From Lactiplantibacillus pentosus (GTDB lineage Bacteria; Bacillota; Bacilli; Lactobacillales; Lactobacillaceae): a stretch of DNA of 64,000 nucleotides. Below the pieces are notes generated by a model. It was not told the origin of the DNA. It searched no databases and was given only the letters and a program-made list of their open reading frames with translations. Shown piece by piece: positions 63,038-64,000 of this stretch. The DNA is taken from contig NZ_CP032757.1 of the NCBI RefSeq assembly GCF_003641185.1, positions 1,860,001 to 1,924,000 on the forward strand. The letters are read 5' to 3'. Positions within the stretch are counted from its first letter, which is position 1; each line of letters starts with the position of its first letter. Made by a program: the position numbers and the translations under genes.

Positions 63038-64000
63038 TCACGCTTCTGCCTGCCGCCGGGCTTCTCGCCGTTGCGCCCACAGATTCAGGACTAAGGCGGC
63101 AATCATCAGTCCAAACGCTAGAATCATGATATTCTGTAGTCCGGTATGCAGAATCTGGCGCATCATCGGGACGAGGTTGGCAGGCAACCGTCCGGCGCGA
63201 CTCGCATCACTGAGCTGATTCATCATCGCCATGGTGATTTTGCCATCGGAACGGGCGACACCACTAGCTAAGGCTTGGTTCATGATTAAACCAAAGATGG
63301 CCGTCGTAAAGGTCTGACTCAGCATTCGAATTAAATAGCTAAAAGAGGTCGCCACTGGAATATCGCGCTGATCCGCATCAACTTGCACTTTAACTTGTAG
63401 CTCATTAAAGCAAGCCCCGTTGCCCCAACCTTCGAAAAAACCAGCCAAAAGCAAGACCCAGTATGGTAATTTGACACCACCAAGCATCAATGGGACGAAG
63501 GTCAGCGTTAAAATAATAATATTAATCGTCAAGACCTGATGCGGGGTCAAACGCCGCCGCATCCGCGGTACCGACTCACTGCCGCCAAAATTGGCAAAGG
63601 CGCTCGGAATCTGCGTGGCACCCCCAATTAATGCCGACGTTCCAAGCAAGCCCTGCGCCCACATAGGACTATAGGTCAAAAAGGCCACGAACGCACCCCA
63701 AATGAGCACGAATAAGACGAAGTCGACCACTAAGGGGCTGTTTTTAAACAGTCGGCCAGGAATGACCGGATCGACTGCTCGCCGCTCAACAATTGTTAAA
63801 CTGCCAAGTATGACCAGCGCCGCCACGATGACGATTGCCACGATCCAGAGTGAGACCATCCCAATCAATTCGATGCCACCAAGCAGGCTGATGATGCCGA
63901 CTGCCATCAACAACGCACCGGCGCGATCCATCGGCTGCAAGTTATGTTGTCGTTTGGGTTCCTGATAGAAGATCTGCAACAGCAAGGCCGATAAGATTCC
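63038..64000 (-). CDS. DHA2-type (EmrB/QacA-like) MFS transporter, cut off by window edge
   Basis: The C-terminal about 320 residues of a larger protein; the frame stays open to base 64000, so the start is outside. About eight membrane segments are visible. RRAVDPVIPGRLFKNSPLVV is a typical central loop of 14-helix DHA2 drug exporters. QVLTINIIILTLTFVPLMLG and GNGACFNELQVKVQVDAD follow in the right order. The start at 63985 would give a truncated protein and is not taken. Substrate unknown. Confidence 0.82.
   Translation of the reverse strand, partial: GILSALLLQIFYQEPKRQHNLQPMDRAGALLMAVGIISLLGGIELIGMVSLWIVAIVIVAALVILGSLTIVERRAVDPVIPGRLFKNSPLVVDFVLFVLIWGAFVAFLTYSPMWAQGLLGTSALIGGATQIPSAFANFGGSESVPRMRRRLTPHQVLTINIIILTLTFVPLMLGGVKLPYWVLLLAGFFEGWGNGACFNELQVKVQVDADQRDIPVATSFSYLIRMLSQTFTTAIFGLIMNQALASGVARSDGKITMAMMNQLSDASRAGRLPANLVPMMRQILHTGLQNIMILAFGLMIAALVLNLWAQRREARRQAEA

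Noticed and set aside
63038..63985. Complete MFS gene starting at 63985
   Set aside because: The frame remains open to the window edge and the protein would lack the N-terminal half of DHA2 transporters.

Overview
The window looks like a chromosomal segment of a Lactiplantibacillus (Lactobacillus plantarum group) species. The grounds are the moderate GC content, frequent GTG/TTG starts, Gram-positive-type AGGAGG ribosome binding sites, and the order topA-trmFO-xerC-hslV-hslU beside parE-parC. A tarIJKL wall teichoic acid locus of the kind known in L. plantarum is also present. No tRNA, rRNA, CRISPR array, prophage or intact insertion sequence was seen.

The best single observation is a dif-like site at 38878-38905. 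It matches the Bacillus subtilis dif sequence (from memory) at 25 of 28 positions. Gene orientation switches at it: to the left 27 of 39 genes lie on the + strand, to the right 17 of 21 lie on the - strand. That is what co-orientation with converging replication forks predicts, so the window probably spans the replication terminus. About 570 bp from dif lies a gene for a tyrosine-recombinase-like protein that has lost most catalytic residues. The genuine xerC, topoisomerase IV (parE, parC) and topA all lie within 20 kb. A 12-base motif occurs four times between genes and is oriented away from dif on both sides.

Layout. 1-2.6 kb: a cut-off DUF1801 gene, a 41-codon ORF, and a three-gene - strand unit (zinc-finger/HTH/DUF2087 regulator, GIY-YIG-like protein, CAT-like acetyltransferase). 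3.2-4.9 kb: an ABC exporter. 5.2-6.9 kb: rqcH. 7.3-12.2 kb: MarR regulator, DegV, GNAT, membrane proteins, an orphan HicB-like protein and a DUF4931/GalT-like protein whose start codon lies inside a hairpin. 12.5-13.9 kb: an MFS exporter behind a possible leader peptide and attenuator. 14-20.2 kb: small conserved genes, DUF1003, a DUF368 lipid-carrier transporter, an amino acid permease behind a CodY-like box, and a lipoprotein. 20.4-23.3 kb: L-lactate permease and a second MFS-like protein. 23.9-28.6 kb: tarIJKL. 28.7-31.3 kb: GNAT, an OhrR-like regulator and a disulfide-reductase-like flavoprotein sharing operator-like palindromes. 32-34.9 kb: a GT2 plus GT-C-like glycosyltransferase pair. 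35.1-38.3 kb: flavodoxin, alcohol dehydrogenase, NAD(P)-binding protein and flavodoxin behind a MerR-type promoter. 38.3-40.9 kb: terminus region.

41-60.2 kb holds housekeeping genes read toward dif: msrA, msrB, ppaC, a LysR regulator, parC, parE, plsY (opposite strand), a mutarotase-like gene, hslU, hslV, xerC, trmFO, topA, dprA, rnhB and rbgA. 60.6-62.9 kb: a short MetE-like methyltransferase divergent from a LysR regulator with a LysR-type box between them. The window ends inside a DHA2-type MFS transporter.
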